Below are positions 23,660 to 35,404 of a stretch of DNA of 64,000 nucleotides, one piece after another. Every line of letters begins with the position of its first letter. Positions within the stretch are counted from its first letter, which is position 1. Origin of the DNA: Mixophyes australis (Eukaryota > Chordata > Amphibia > Anura > Limnodynastidae); contig JAVHZZ010000006.1 in NCBI GenBank assembly GCA_036250195.1, positions 70,842,940-70,906,939 on the forward strand. The letters run 5' to 3'. The notes beneath the pieces are model-generated. The model had not been told where the DNA came from, made no database searches, and worked only from the letters and a program-made list of their open reading frames with translations. The position numbers and the translations under genes are program-made.

Positions 23660-24272
23660 TGTTAGGAATCTGTATTAAGTCTTTGCCATTGTTTAGTATC
23701 TGGCTGCAGTACATCTATGCCACCAGAGGTGCTCTGTTTTACCATGGACATTTTCCACTCACTGGTAGGAGTTAATCGTCTGCTCCTTGTTTATTACCAC
23801 ACCTGTGTCACTGATTATTTATGCCTGTTCCTCTCCATGCACCTTGCTGGTCATTGTTTGTTTTTCATTTGGACTACCTGCATTGCTACATTCTGCTCCT
23901 GTGATATCCTTGCTTTTGCCTGTACCTGCTATTTAGTAGCCACTTAATACTTACCTGTACTCAGTCCAGAGATGTTAACTTGATATATGTCTTATGCCCG
24001 GTCATACTGCAAGTCTACAGTTCCTGTGAATTCCTGGCTCTCCTTGTTAATCTTTGTTCAGTTATCTGTACCTGCTGTGTTGTTTTCATTATCATTTACT
24101 TGTTATCCTGCCACACCCAGATGTTTATTAACAAGTCTGACCTGGTCTTTGTTTACCTTTGCATTACTTGGATTGTGTTCTCACTGCAATAAATAGTTTT
24201 GTATGCATTCCTCTTATTTCTCGCTTCATGGCTGTCATTGCAAGGATATAGTTTTGGAAAAAAATTGTAACA
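23660..24272 (+). mobile_element. Solo LTR 2 (related to solo LTR 1)
   Basis: It begins TGTTAGG and ends TTGTAACA. The flanking pentamer catac is identical at 23655-23659 and 24273-24277. At 613 bp it is almost the same length as LTR 1, and both carry 'ccaccagaggtgct' then 'ggagttaatc'. An AATAAA occurs near 24190. Its own target duplication shows it inserted separately and is not the partner LTR of copy 1. Open frames running into it are not genes. Confidence 0.82.
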
Positions 24273-24277
24273 CATAC

Positions 24278-26897
24278 GTCCCCTCTCCTGTGAGTACCAT
24301 CATCTATGTATTAAAGTCTGTGCCACTTTCCTGTGCATAGTTAGCATTTTTTCTTTGATTTCTTCAGCAATTGACATGACATTTTGTGCGGTTGCCATTG
24401 TTTTAAAATCATTGCCTGATATGGTTTCATCAGGAAATACACTGTGTTGTGAGTTTCATAACCAATAAAACAAATCTGCAACTTTGTCACTAAATAATAC
24501 CCCAGCTAATGTGCCTGTAATTGTCTGTTTTTCTGTTATCAGACAATTCCCCAATCAGTATATTTGTTGTTGCATGTTCATTGTGCTTTGATGTGTGTGA
24601 CACGCTATTCAATATCTGTGTGTTTCCATCACTTATCACTACGTTTCCCTCAACCTCTTGTACGCCATTATCTGGTAACCAGTGAACATTTCTTGCAGTG
24701 AATGTCTACTCATAAAACACTTGTTTACTTGTTTTTTGTTTAACTTAACGGTAACCCTCTGAGGTTTATGGCACGTAAATGTAATTTCCTCATGGGGCAG
24801 TCCCCTGTCTTACAAGCACGGGATATAAGAGTGACGTGATCTGGGCGGGTGTTTGTAGCCACTCCTGGTTCATCATCACCTAGTACAGCCCCTTTGAAAG
24901 ACTCCAATTTCACTTCCTGGGTTGATTCATTTGATCACAAACAGTCCCCTGACCACTTTCTAGGCAGTCAGTCATTTCAAAAGCAACACTGTTCCTCTCA
25001 CAGACCACAGTTCCCTCGTCAAACACCTTGCTCTAAGTCTGCATTAAAGCACTCGACAAAGGTTCACATAACAGTTTCCCAACAGAATCTCCTTCCACCT
25101 CACATTTACGCATCAGTTAAGATTCTCGGTTTTCCCTATCTGTATTTCAAATATATTCACTTGCTGGACAAGTTTTGCTCTCATACAGCATGTTATCTTG
25201 CAAAATTCCTTCATGGGTGTAATAAACCCCTCATATTTCTGAGCTATATTCATTTGTGCAGTCTTCAACCAAATCAGTTTTTAAGACTTTCTGTAACATC
25301 TGCATGCAATAATTCACTCCCTCCTTTCTCTCCCTCTACATTATAGAGAAAATAATTTTTTCAAATTCACAAACAACTTTTTGAACTTCAACCAGGTGAA
25401 GGTGAATCTTTTGTTCAGACGCTTTCTGTCCATAATTTTATTTTTTGCAGTTCGCTAATCTTTGCAGCGACTGACCAGTTTTTAAAACTTTTCTGCATTT
25501 CTTCTAAAGTTTACAATTAGTCAATGCAGGTATGACTCTTGCAGATTTACAATTTCTCCTTTCAAACATGTTTCTTGTATAAACAGACAGACAAACAATC
25601 AGTGTGATTAACAGATTACAGATCTCCCCTACACAGTAGTGAGAAGGAGAGAAATACAGCGCAATTTACAAATGACAGTTCTCCCTCACACGGCTACTAA
25701 AACAGAGACACATACAAGGTCATCTGGACTAATCACAAATCTTTCTTGCAAACAACGACTGGATCACGGATTAACCCCCTGTAACCCCACTTCTGTTACC
25801 AAATTATGTTCCCAATGGAAATTGCAGGTTCGAGTTACAGTGGATTAATAACACACTAAGGCTGTCAAACAAGAGTATTGTTTTGTGAAGAATGATACAA
25901 AAAGTAAATATAATACAAAAAGTGAAATAAATGATACTTAGCTGCGAATAAAATGTACCAGTAAATACATCACTGATCCGTATAGAGCCCCATCTTTCTA
26001 ATGTCAAAGTTGAATAATTGGATGAAATAAACTATATTGATTGATATTGTTATGACGCAATCGCACGATAAATAACACACACATACACTTACACATTCAC
26101 TTGTAAATAGTTCACCTTAAAATAGTTCCAACACACAGTTGTTTATAATCATATGTAATAAGAGTTTACAGCTAAATATAATAATGTTAAATGAACTTTA
26201 AAAGTATCTAAGGTTCAGGATTTAGGAAATGTATCATGTTTAGTGTAATTTTGATCTGCACATTACCATCTCTCATCCGCTAATTTCCGCTTTGTGATCA
26301 CTTCCTGCAATCAATAGTTATGGAAGATAAAAGATTGAATGATCAAAATGGCATTGTGTTTTAAGTTGTTTAGACTGGTTTGGGTCAGTTTCCTTGAGAA
26401 GCACATGTTTTCAGCTGTTAGGGAAATGTGATCACCTCTTCCCAGAGAAATCATTTGAACTGCCCTATGACCTGCATTACACTGGACTGTCCTGAATCCT
26501 AAACCAATGAAAACATGCCATAACATTATCAGTACTTTTTTCTATACTGAAACTGGATACTATCAAGCTGTTTTAGCAGCTAAGGCTCTCTCTCAGCCTG
26601 ACTACAGACAACATGCATGGACCTGGGTGAAGCACTATAAGGAAAATGTAATGTATTTGGTGTTTTATACTTTCCTGCTTTATTGTATCATCTTTAATGT
26701 GTAATAATGGGTTGTTGTAAATCCTGCTATATTTTGCAATTAAATATCTTTGTGCGTTGGAACCACAAGAATCACATTGGACAATGTTATATTTGTAAGC
26801 GATAAAATTAATTTAATACTAACCTTGACAGCTAGAAGTAACAAACAGCACTAAATAGATTACTGAAATAATTAGATCACTCTCAGTGCAAGACAAT
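24278..26897. other. Unassigned non-coding sequence
   Basis: The longest frame (24849-25346, +) is 165 codons, Ser/Pro/His-rich, with no recognisable domain or codon bias, so I do not call it a gene. From 25300 to 26000 the texture is that of an old LTR-type element ('cttctgttaccaaattatgt'), but no ends or protein motifs could be fixed. Confidence 0.35.
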
Positions 26898-27069
26898 GGG
26901 GTATATTTACTAAACTGTGGGTTTGCAAAAGTGGAGATGTTGCCTATAGCAACCAATCAGATTCTAGCTGTCATTTTGCAGAATGTACTTAATAAATAAC
27001 TAGAATCTGATTGGTTGCTATCGGCAACATGTCCACTTTTTCAAACCCGCAGTTTAGTAAATATACACC
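26898..27069. repeat. Fold-back MITE, 'ggggtatatttactaaactg' family, copy 4
   Basis: The arms are ggggtatatttactaaactg and cagtttagtaaatatacacc. The internal pair 'caaccaatcagattctagct' and 'actagaatctgattggttgc' is well preserved. This is the most symmetric copy in the window. Confidence 0.85.
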
Positions 27070-28115
27070 AGAGTGTGCTGGTCCGGCCAGCCGCCTGTAT
27101 CAGTCACCCCCTACTAACATAACTATAGCTCTTTGCATTAAATTCATAAGGCATTATCAGGTGGGATAAAAAAATTAAGTTCAGGAGTAGACATAAAATA
27201 ATAAACTGTCTGTATTATTAGGTTTCTTGTCTTCTACTTTGTAAATAATGCTTGATGAATGGACATTTTAAAGAAGAAAACATATAACAGTTCTCCAGCA
27301 CGTGTCCTTTTACCCTCTGTAGCGCAGCTCTGGGAGAAGCAAGTATCAAGCACTATTATAGCTCTTCGTTAAACAGGTGAGCTTTCAGCAGGTTCCCGGT
27401 CCTGCAGTTAGAGACGATACTTGACAGACAGACATTCTGTTGAAGAGTTCCAGGGGCAGTATTCAAGAAGGGTCGTAGTCCTGAAAACGGAGGTAACCTG
27501 GAGAAAAAAAAGCATCAGCAGAGTGTTGGTATGTACAGAATTTTTGATAATAGATATAACAAGTGAAAGTGGATTGGACAGAACTAAATACTACTGTATT
27601 GAAAAGATATTTAAAATTAAAGACAAGATGATTTCAATATGAGAATAGTAATTAATGAAAGAGGGTAGAGAGGTTTTTCCTGCAGCAGCTATTTGAATGG
27701 ATTGTAGGGGATCAAGATATCATTTCAGCAGTGTGGACGGTAGGTAACAAAAATTGCTTTGGAGTACAAGAAAAAACGTTTTATTTCTGAAAGTGTAATC
27801 AGGTTAAGAAATAATATGATTTTTATCTCTTTTATCTTAGTTCACTGGGAAACACTGGGGTATAGTGTAGGGACCAGGGGCACTTTAAGACATACTAGAA
27901 GTTCACCGTAGCTCTATCCCCTCGATACCACTCTCCTGATAGGCCTTCAATTTATGTTTAACCCTTAAGAGGAGTAGACAGGCTCAAATGTCAGCAATCA
28001 TGGGTGGGCTAAACGCCATCATGCCGATTTCATATCATCAGACTTGGTGCCTAGCAGATCAGGCTTGCAGTTCACGGTTGGGTGCAGATGAGAGAAACAA
28101 AAGGAGAGAAACCTG
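27070..28115. other. Non-coding sequence up to the L1 insertion
   Basis: No exon is supported. The stretch 27830-28115 ('gttcactgggaaacactggg' onward) has the look of a DIRS terminal region. It may be the other side of the DIRS element split by the L1 at 28131, but this is inference from texture and position. Confidence 0.35.
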
Positions 28116-28130
28116 GGCACCTTAGTTTTT
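28116..28130. repeat. L1 target-site duplication, left copy
   Basis: ggcaccttagttttt here is identical to 35337-35351 on the far side of the L1. The last T residues merge with the complement of the poly-A tail, so the true duplication is 10 to 15 bp. Confidence 0.88.
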
Positions 28131-28508
28131 TTTTTTTGTTTTTTTTTTAAGTACGTTTTATTAATAGTAACATCGTATCTTTAACATAATTACAAAATTC
28201 TCAAAAGGTACATTAACAAGTACTTGTACATATATAGATAGACACAATGTACAGTTTTTTTCTCATCATGCTTTTACAGTGTAGATTTGACTGCGTGTTG
28301 ATCTTGTACCGTGAAGATGTTATTTATTTTTTTTATTTTTTTTAAAGCAAAACAGAAAGAAAAAAAATAATAAAAAGAAGAGAAGGGGGGTGAGTAAGAA
28401 TGATGGGCAAGGAAGGGGGGGGAAGAATTAGAGGGGTTAGGGGTAAGGAATTCACGCCTTTAACAAGAAGAAGTCAGATCCATTAATTTCAATAAGGGAT
28501 TGGTCTTA

Positions 28509-31500
28509 CTAGAATTGAAGCAGGGGTTGATTATGGTGTGAGGCCCATGGAGACCAGACTTTATGGAAAGACACGGAGGAGCCCCTCAGCACACTAGTGA
28601 TGTGCTCCATTTGGTAAATATGCCAAACCCGACCACAGACCATTTGGAGAGTAGGGGGTGTGGGACTTCTCCAAGAAGCAGCTATCTGGCAAGTAGCCGC
28701 GCTGATTATGTGCCGGAGGAGCTTATGTGCATGTGTAGGGATGTCCGGGAGAGGCAAGGGTAATAGTACATGCTTAGGGTCGGAGGGTATGGGAGTGTCG
28801 AGGACCGCTGTAGCTAGTGTAAGAACCGCTGTCCAGTACGAGCGTATTCTGGGACAGTCCCACCAAATATGCATAAAGGTGCCAACATGGCCACAATTTC
28901 TCCAACATGTGGGGTTCGTTTGTGGATATATAACATGGAGCCTAGCAGGTACATAGTACCATCTATGGAGCAGTTTATGGGCATTTTCTTTGATACGGAC
29001 ATTTATGGAACAACGCGCTGTCCATTCATAAATGTCCGACCACTCTTCTGGATCTAGGGACGTTCCCAGGTCCGCTTCCCACTGTGCTTGGAATCGGTCC
29101 TTGATCTCTGTGGAGGTGGGGAGTAATGCGTTGTATAGCATTGAAATGAGACCTTTTGAGGATGCTCCAGAGAGGCACAGATTCTCAAATGTCGTGGGAG
29201 GCCTAGAAGATAACTGAGCCTTGATATTTTGGTGATAGTGTCTAATCTGTAAGTATTGGTGGAACTGTCCCATCACAAGCCCGCACCGGCTCGCTAAGTC
29301 TGAGAACTGAGGGAATGTTTGTGTCCTAGTGATATGATTTAGTAGCAATATTCCACCTTCCCCTGCCCATTTTGTGTGCATAGGGCGTGCAAGACCAGGT
29401 GTAAAGGCTGGGTTTGTCCAGAGGGGTATCATTATCGATGGTGTTGGAGACAGATTCGCCATTCTATTACACCGGGTCCAGATTGAGAGGGAGAGAGCTA
29501 TTACTGGGTGAGTTCAGGCGGGGGCTGGGCGCTGAGCGGTTGGAAGCCAAAGTGCAGAGCAAATCGGTGAGCCTCCCAGAAGGTCCGATTCTATATCAAC
29601 CCAGACCCTAGTTCCGGGCGGAGAGTGCCATTGTACACATTGAGCTAATCTAGCCGCATAATAATAATTCCGAAAGTTAGGGATGCCGAGGCCACCTGCC
29701 ATGGGAGGGCGCTGCAGAATACGAGCAGAGATCCTGGGTCTTCTATTTGACCAGATGAATCGCCTTACAGAGGCTTGCAGCAGTTTTAGGACAGAGGGGG
29801 GAACTCTAATAGGGAGGGTGTGAAAGAGGTAAAGCAGTCTGGGGAGCAAGTTCATTTTCACTGATGTGATCCGCCCCACCCAGGATATCATGAGATTGTC
29901 CCAGGAGACCATATCTTTTTTGAGAGAAGCTATAAGTTGGGGATAGTTTGCCCGGTAGAGATTTTCTACCTTTCTGGTAAGTCTAATACCCAGGTATTTA
30001 ATACATTCGGAACTCCAGTGAAAGGGGAAGTTTAGCTCCAGGAGCTGCTTTAGCTTAGGGGGGATATTGAGATCCAGGATATCTGTCTTAGTTGTATTGA
30101 TCTTAAAATTCGATACTATGGAAAAATTGTCAAGTTCTTGGAATAAATTGGGTAACGATGTTAGGGGATTGGTGATGGTAAGGAGGATATCATCCGCATA
30201 AAGTGCAATCTTATAAGTGCTAGATGATAGCTGTATGCCGGAGATGTTGGGGTTCTGACGTATTTTCACGGCTAGAGGTTCTATAATTAATGCAAATAAG
30301 AGGGGGGAGAGGGGGCATCCCTGTCGGGTCCCATTGCGAATCTGAAAGGCCGATGAGGAACACCTGTTCACCAGGACAGAGGCAGTTGGATTGGCATATA
30401 AGGCAGAGACTCCCTCGAGAAAACGATCTTCGAAACCATAAGCAGCGAGGGCTTTCATCAGAAAGGGCCAGCCAATGCGGTCAAATGCCTTTTCGGCATC
30501 TAGGGACATGAGGAGGGAGGGCAACTTACATTCGTTAATATGTTGAATGAGGTCTATTGTCCGCCTGGTGTTGTCTGCTGCCTGCCGGCTTGGGACAAAT
30601 CCTACCTGATCGGGGTGTACTAATTTCGGGAGCACAGCATTCATCCTATTCGCAAGGACTTTGGCATATATTTTTAGGTCCACATTAAGTAATGAGATGG
30701 GGCGGAAGCTACTACAGAGGGAAGGATCTTTGCCCTCTTTCGGAATAACAGTAATCCGGGCTCGGGTCGTAGCTATATCAAAGGGGGTCCCATCAAGGAT
30801 GGCATTAAACCATGTGGTCAACTTTGGACTGAGAATTCCTGCAAATTTTTTGTAGTAACTGGCAGGGAGTCCATCCGGACCCGGGGCAGAGGCTATCTTC
30901 ATGCTACGTAGGGCTGAAGTAGTCTCTTCAATTGTTATGTCAGAACTGAGAAACTAGATCTCTGCGTTTGATAGTCGTGGGAGGTGGCAGGATTGCAGAT
31001 ACCCATTTATTTTGTCGTCTAAGTCAGGGGGTGGCGGGTCTGATTCATTCAAATTATATAGTGATGAATAGTATGTCTGGAATTCCTCTAATATAGAGTT
31101 TGGATTGTATGTCAATTGCCCTTGGGAATTTTTAATAGAGGAAATCGCATTGCGTGTACGCCTTTGGCGGAGTTTCCGGGCTAGTAGGGAATCCGCCTTG
31201 TCGCCTTTTTCGTAAAAAAGTTGCTGGGTCCATTTGAGAGTACGAGCTGTTTTCTTGGATAAGATCGCATTGAGCTGGCCCCTGACTATCGTTAGTTCTC
31301 TCAGATGCGACTGATCTAATGATCCCTGATGCTGAGTGAGCAGAGAGAGAAGTCGGGCTTCCAGTGCAGATATCTGCTCCCGTTCCTCTTTACGTCGGGA
31401 GGCTGCGATACTAATAAGACGTCCACGTATTGTGGCCTTGTGTGCTTCCCAAATCGTGGACAGGGATATATCAGGGGTTTCATTTAAAGCAAAGAATTCA

Positions 31501-32318
31501 TTAAGCGCCTCTGCTATCTCCAGACATGCCGCGGTGTTAAGTAAGAGAGTATCATCCAACCGCCACGTTGAGCTTCGCTTAGGAAGATTTGCAACGTCTA
31601 ATTGAAGAGATACTCCCATGTGGTCTGTCCAGACAAACTGGTGAACCTCAGCCCTGCGAATCTTAGTGGCCAGACGAGTGTCAATCAGGAAATAATCTAT
31701 TCGGGTGTATACGTTATGGGGGTGAGAATAAAAAGTATATCCCCTGTCTGTGCCATTAATCACCCGCCACCCATCCAGGAGGGAATGCTCTTTAAGTAAT
31801 GCAGCAAATTGGTTGGCCTGCCGAACGGAATGCGCTTGGAGCGGAGATGAGGGTGCGGTCATCGGTGTCCTATCAAGAGAGGGGTCCAGAATCATATTAA
31901 AGTCGCCCCCCATAAGCAAGTGGCCTTCGGCATGTTTGTGTATACGGCTGAATAGCTTCTGAAGGAAAGGGATTTGGGCACTATTGGGAGCATAGCAACA
32001 GATTATTGTGACCGGCAGCTGACCTAGTGTGCCTACTAATATGAGAAAGCGACCATCCGGGTCCGCAATCGAGCGGCACACCACCAACGGAACAGATGGT
32101 CTTACCAGAATAGCCACTCCTCTGTGTTTAGAGGTGGCTGAGGCGAAGTATGTCTGTGAGAAGAGTTTTCCTTGGAATGTTACATGTGGTTCAGTTAAGT
32201 GGGTCTCTTGAAGAAAGACTATGTCTGCCCGAGACTTTTTAAGAGCAGTCATAAGTGTAGTGCATTTCTGGGGCATATTTAACCCCTTAACATTAATTGT
32301 TAGTAACTGCAGAGACAT
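28509..32318 (-). pseudogene. L1 ORF2 (endonuclease / reverse transcriptase), two nonsense codons
   Basis: ORF2p nicks target DNA and copies the L1 RNA. From ATG 32318 one frame runs about 1,269 codons to 28509, the usual family length. The N-terminus is an APE-type endonuclease: FLQETHL with catalytic E, GGDFNM, RIDYFLID, WTDHMG. The RT domain follows: FRPISLLN, DQVGFVPSRQ, SLDAEKAFDR, RQGCPLSPLLF, LYADDILL with both catalytic Asp. The C-terminus keeps the Cys/His motif C-x3-C-x7-H-x4-C (C-W-R-N-C ... HIWWDC). Two in-frame stops interrupt it: TAG at 30954-30956, between endonuclease and RT, and TGA at 29514-29516, after the RT. No frameshift is present: the frame is the same on both sides of each stop. 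The TGA could be a CpG decay of CGA. Confidence 0.93.
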
Positions 32319-33191
32319 GGTTTAGAAGATATTCTAGATTGCGTTGGCGAGAGGCTCCCCCGAGTCCGTGTCCCTTTGCGGATCATGGTGGGAACATGAC
32401 TTGAAAGGCGAAGAGAAGAAGCGTGAAAAAGATTAGGGAAATGAACGGGTAGGAAGTGAGGGATAGGGAAAAGTTTAGGCCGTCTGCAACCAGCAAGGGA
32501 GGGAGAGGAAAGACCGGTCATGTGATGTCCGGTCTATGGTTGCTCGACTTTAGGAAATGTTGTTACAAGGCGCAACAACGAGGGGGTACAGGGAGAGGAA
32601 AGAGGGGCGGGGGGGGTTCGAGTGGGAGTGGGGGTCGGGTAGTGAATGAAGATGAGTAGGGGCATCAACAATATCAATTTAAATTGGTTTACAAAACATT
32701 AACCTGTGCTGTAAGACTTATCTGCTCAAATACGTGACAAGAGTAATACATGCAATATAAGCCCGGCGAGTTATCCGGACATAACAACTATAGAAAATTT
32801 AACATTAAACATTAAACATTACACATCACCGTTGTAGAGTAGTCCATATATACATATCAGACAAAATAAAGGACTAAGCTGTGGGCTCGGAGCGGCACTG
32901 TCCCTCGGTAACCTCAGACGCAGGTGATGGGCAAACGGAAGAGCCCCCTCCGTGTTCTTTTAGCAGGTCAGCCGAAGTCATCTTGTATGAAGATCACGGA
33001 TGTGCTGTATTCGTACCTGCAAAGAAAAGGGAAGGAAAGAGAGGAAACAACAGGGTGGGAGAGAGACAACATCCGACGTCTTCAAGGGACAAGTCACTGA
33101 GGCATAGGGCTATATCCATTGTCCTCTATGGGCTCTTTACGTTGAGTTAGTAGAGAGAGAGCAGCAATCCAGATCCTCAGCTTCCACTGAA
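32319..33191 (-). other. L1 inter-ORF region
   Basis: About 870 bp between the ORF1 stop and ORF2 start of the L1. It is G-rich on the + strand at 32500-32660 (ggggcggggggggttcg). I see no conserved protein in it. The spacer may hold an internal ribosome entry or reinitiation signal for ORF2, but nothing in the sequence proves that. Confidence 0.6.
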
Positions 33192-34148
33192 TCAAACTGT
33201 GTTCCATTCGGCCTGTGGGACGCCCCAGGGAACCCGTGGGGACGTCGACGCGGCCGGAGATGGTGCTGCGCTAGGAGGTAAGCCTAACTTTTCCAGGATT
33301 ATCGCACCCTCCTCAGGGGTCTTCGCAAAGAGAGGTCTGGATTCTGTGAAGACTTGGAGCCGGAAGGGGAAGCACCAGCGATAATGATACCCGTGTTGAC
33401 GAAGACTCTTTGTGGTATCCTTTAGTTCTCGGCGTTTCTGGATGGTGAGAGGAGATAGATCTGCAAACAACTGAATATTGTTCCCGAGGTATTGAATGGA
33501 ATCATGGTTCCTCGTAGCCTGGATGATTTTTTCCTTGATGTGATAATAATGCATACGAAGAATGACATCCCTTGGCTGTTGGCCTGGAGCGGACCTTGGC
33601 CGCAGCGATCTGTGTGCTCTATCCAGAAGCAAGTCAGCGTCCGTGGCGTCCACTAGGATGGTTTTGAAGAAGCCAAGTAGGAAGCCAGGAAGAGCTAATG
33701 CGTCCACAGTCTCAGGGATGTTTTTGAGCCGAATGTTATTCCTGCGGGCTCTATTTTCCATGTCCTCGCATTTTTCCGTGAGGGATGTCACATCGGTGCG
33801 CAATGAGGAAATTTCCTGTGTATTGGTCGCAACGGATTTGCAGATTTCATCCGTCTTGGTCTCCAAAGCATTGGTGCGATCCCCCAGATCGTTAATATCT
33901 TTGCGGAAATCCGAGATCGCTTGGCGTAGTTCAGTGTGGAACGCCGTCTTAATTTCCTGAACCAGAGAACTGATTAAGAGTCTCGTTGCCTGTGGAATTC
34001 CGTCCTCTCCTGGCGTATCAGGACTTTGTGAGCGATCCCGCTGATTTTGAGCCATTGGTGTCACTTGTGGCTTTGTTTGCTTTTTACTCCTGTCAAAGAA
34101 GTTAGAGGAGTCCACTGCGGGGGTCCGCTTTGCTCTAGACGTCATCAC
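33192..34148 (-). CDS. L1 ORF1 protein (RNA-binding chaperone)
   Basis: An open frame of 318 residues, intact from ATG 34148 to the stop at 33192. The N-terminus is basic and Ser/Pro-rich. A long coiled coil follows (about residues 60-135: heptads around LGDRTNALETKTDEI and SSLRTDVTSLTEKCEDMENR). Then comes the RRM-type region, starting with the family motif RRNNIRLKNIPE, and a C-terminal domain with DRAHRSLRP and RDVILRMHYYHIKEKI. ORF1p trimerises through the coiled coil and coats L1 RNA in the cytoplasm. Length and domain order match the Transposase_22 family. It lies upstream of ORF2 on the same transcript. Confidence 0.92.
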   Translation of the reverse strand: MMTSRAKRTPAVDSSNFFDRSKKQTKPQVTPMAQNQRDRSQSPDTPGEDGIPQATRLLISSLVQEIKTAFHTELRQAISDFRKDINDLGDRTNALETKTDEICKSVATNTQEISSLRTDVTSLTEKCEDMENRARRNNIRLKNIPETVDALALPGFLLGFFKTILVDATDADLLLDRAHRSLRPRSAPGQQPRDVILRMHYYHIKEKIIQATRNHDSIQYLGNNIQLFADLSPLTIQKRRELKDTTKSLRQHGYHYRWCFPFRLQVFTESRPLFAKTPEEGAIILEKLGLPPSAAPSPAASTSPRVPWGVPQAEWNTV

Positions 34149-35336
34149 AGTCCAGTTATTTTTAGTTGAAGGTTAATGTTCCAGAAATGGTGAGTTGATG
34201 CCCCTACAAGATGCAACTAGTGCATGTTAGTTGGGAGAATTATCAGATATGAATGAGTTACGGGAAAATAGTCGCCCCGTGATGGCGTTGCCAAATTGTG
34301 ACTTTAATCCTGCAATTCACTTACGTTGGGATTTGGCAACTGTATTTGGAGATTACAAACTTTATTTGAGATAGGTATAAGCTGCCTGCTTGGGATTTAG
34401 ACAATAATTTCAGTTGCAGTTTTCAGACTTGCCAGAAGAGGGCAAATCCTCTTATCAAATAGGATAGAGGCCAACAAAAAAAAACAAAAAAAAAACAAAA
34501 ACCTGTTTACAGCTGGACCTAATCTCTTAGCGTCTGAAGCTCTTTTGTTCCTGTTGCTTGCAGCAGTATGGGATCACAGTCTAAACCTTCACTCTATGAG
34601 GGGCGCTGATCAGGGGCAGAAATTACACCAGTAGGGGTTATTTTGCTTAGCCACCTCAGGTGGTTCAATAGACAGGGGTTTCAGCACTGACCTGTGCAGA
34701 GTCCAAGCTGCTGGGGGTGATCTGATTCAGTGCCCAGGCGAGACACTACCATGCTGGCAGTACAATACAGTCCCGTTCAGCGGGCAGCAGCGCCGACCGG
34801 AAGTCAAAGGCCGGACCGGAAGTGAGGGGAGAGAGGCGTCGGCGGCACTGAGGACCGCGGTAGAGCCTGTAATGTGAGGCCTCAGCTCGCGGGTGCAGCG
34901 GACAGGTCACCAGAGCTCCCTGGATCCAGGTAAGGACACGATGGCTGGCCTGCTCCGAGAGCGCGGTGTGCGCAGGGCACCGTTGGGCCCGCAGGGAGCT
35001 GTTGTGCCAGGAGGGTGTCAAGGGAGTGTCCGCGGGGAACCGCTGAGGTAGGGGTAGCTTCCGGCTGAATGCCTATGCTGTGGTGCCTCGGTAGGCCTCA
35101 GTGGGGGGGTCCAAAGGCCTGGGACCGGGGTGGGCCACACTCTTCATCGGCTGTCTGGGCGGCCCACGCTGCTTTTGAAGGCAATCTAAAAGTCCCCCAG
35201 TGTGCCTGAGATGTTCAGACCCACTTTCTGGCAGGCTAATTTGATGTCACTGGTAGTTATTTAGGGTGTTTGGAGTAGTTGTTAACGGAGCTCAGCTAAG
35301 TGTGCACCTCCCGATATGGCGTCCAAGCCACGCCCC
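34149..35336 (-). promoter_or_regulatory. L1 5' UTR / internal promoter region
   Basis: About 1.2 kb from the L1 5' end to the ORF1 start. The 5'-most 600 bp (34740-35336) is GC- and CpG-rich, unlike surrounding DNA, as expected for an internal RNA polymerase II promoter. An A-rich tract lies at 34478-34500. No individual factor site is claimed. Confidence 0.65.
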
Positions 35337-35351
35337 GGCACCTTAGTTTTT
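35337..35351. repeat. L1 target-site duplication, right copy
   Basis: ggcaccttagttttt, identical to 28116-28130. It directly follows the L1 5' end (on + strand '...gccacgcccc'), with no extra bases, so the copy is not 5'-truncated in any obvious way. Confidence 0.88.
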
Positions 35352-35404
35352 GGTGGAAGGAAAGCACCTTTTCCTCCTGTCACCTAAGTAATATTATTGT
35401 CTAG

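Larger units (their letters stand above)
28131..35336 (-). mobile_element. Full-length L1-clade LINE
   Basis: The element reads on the minus strand. A GC-rich 5' region (35336-34149) is followed by ORF1 (34148-33192), an inter-ORF region of about 870 bp, ORF2 (32318-28509), a 3' UTR of about 370 bp, and an A-rich tail (T-rich on + at 28131-28150). Both sides carry the same 15-mer (28116-28130 and 35337-35351), the signature of target-primed reverse transcription. Length about 7.2 kb suggests a complete copy. Coding damage is limited to two stop codons in ORF2, so the insertion is young. The long inter-ORF spacer is unlike mammalian L1, where it is tens of bases. Confidence 0.92.

Noticed and set aside
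23313..23775. Overlapping 133- and 152-codon frames on opposite strands
   Set aside because: They run across the left boundary of the solo LTR at 23660 and show no conserved motifs.
24849..25346. 165-codon open frame on the + strand
   Set aside because: Low-complexity Ser/Pro/His composition, no recognised domain, no splice or promoter support, and located in a repeat-rich tract.
30290..32211. Several + strand frames of 60-90 codons
   Set aside because: They are antisense shadows of L1 ORF2.
33199..33960. + strand frames opposite L1 ORF1
   Set aside because: Antisense to a clear ORF1 protein, with no recognisable domains.
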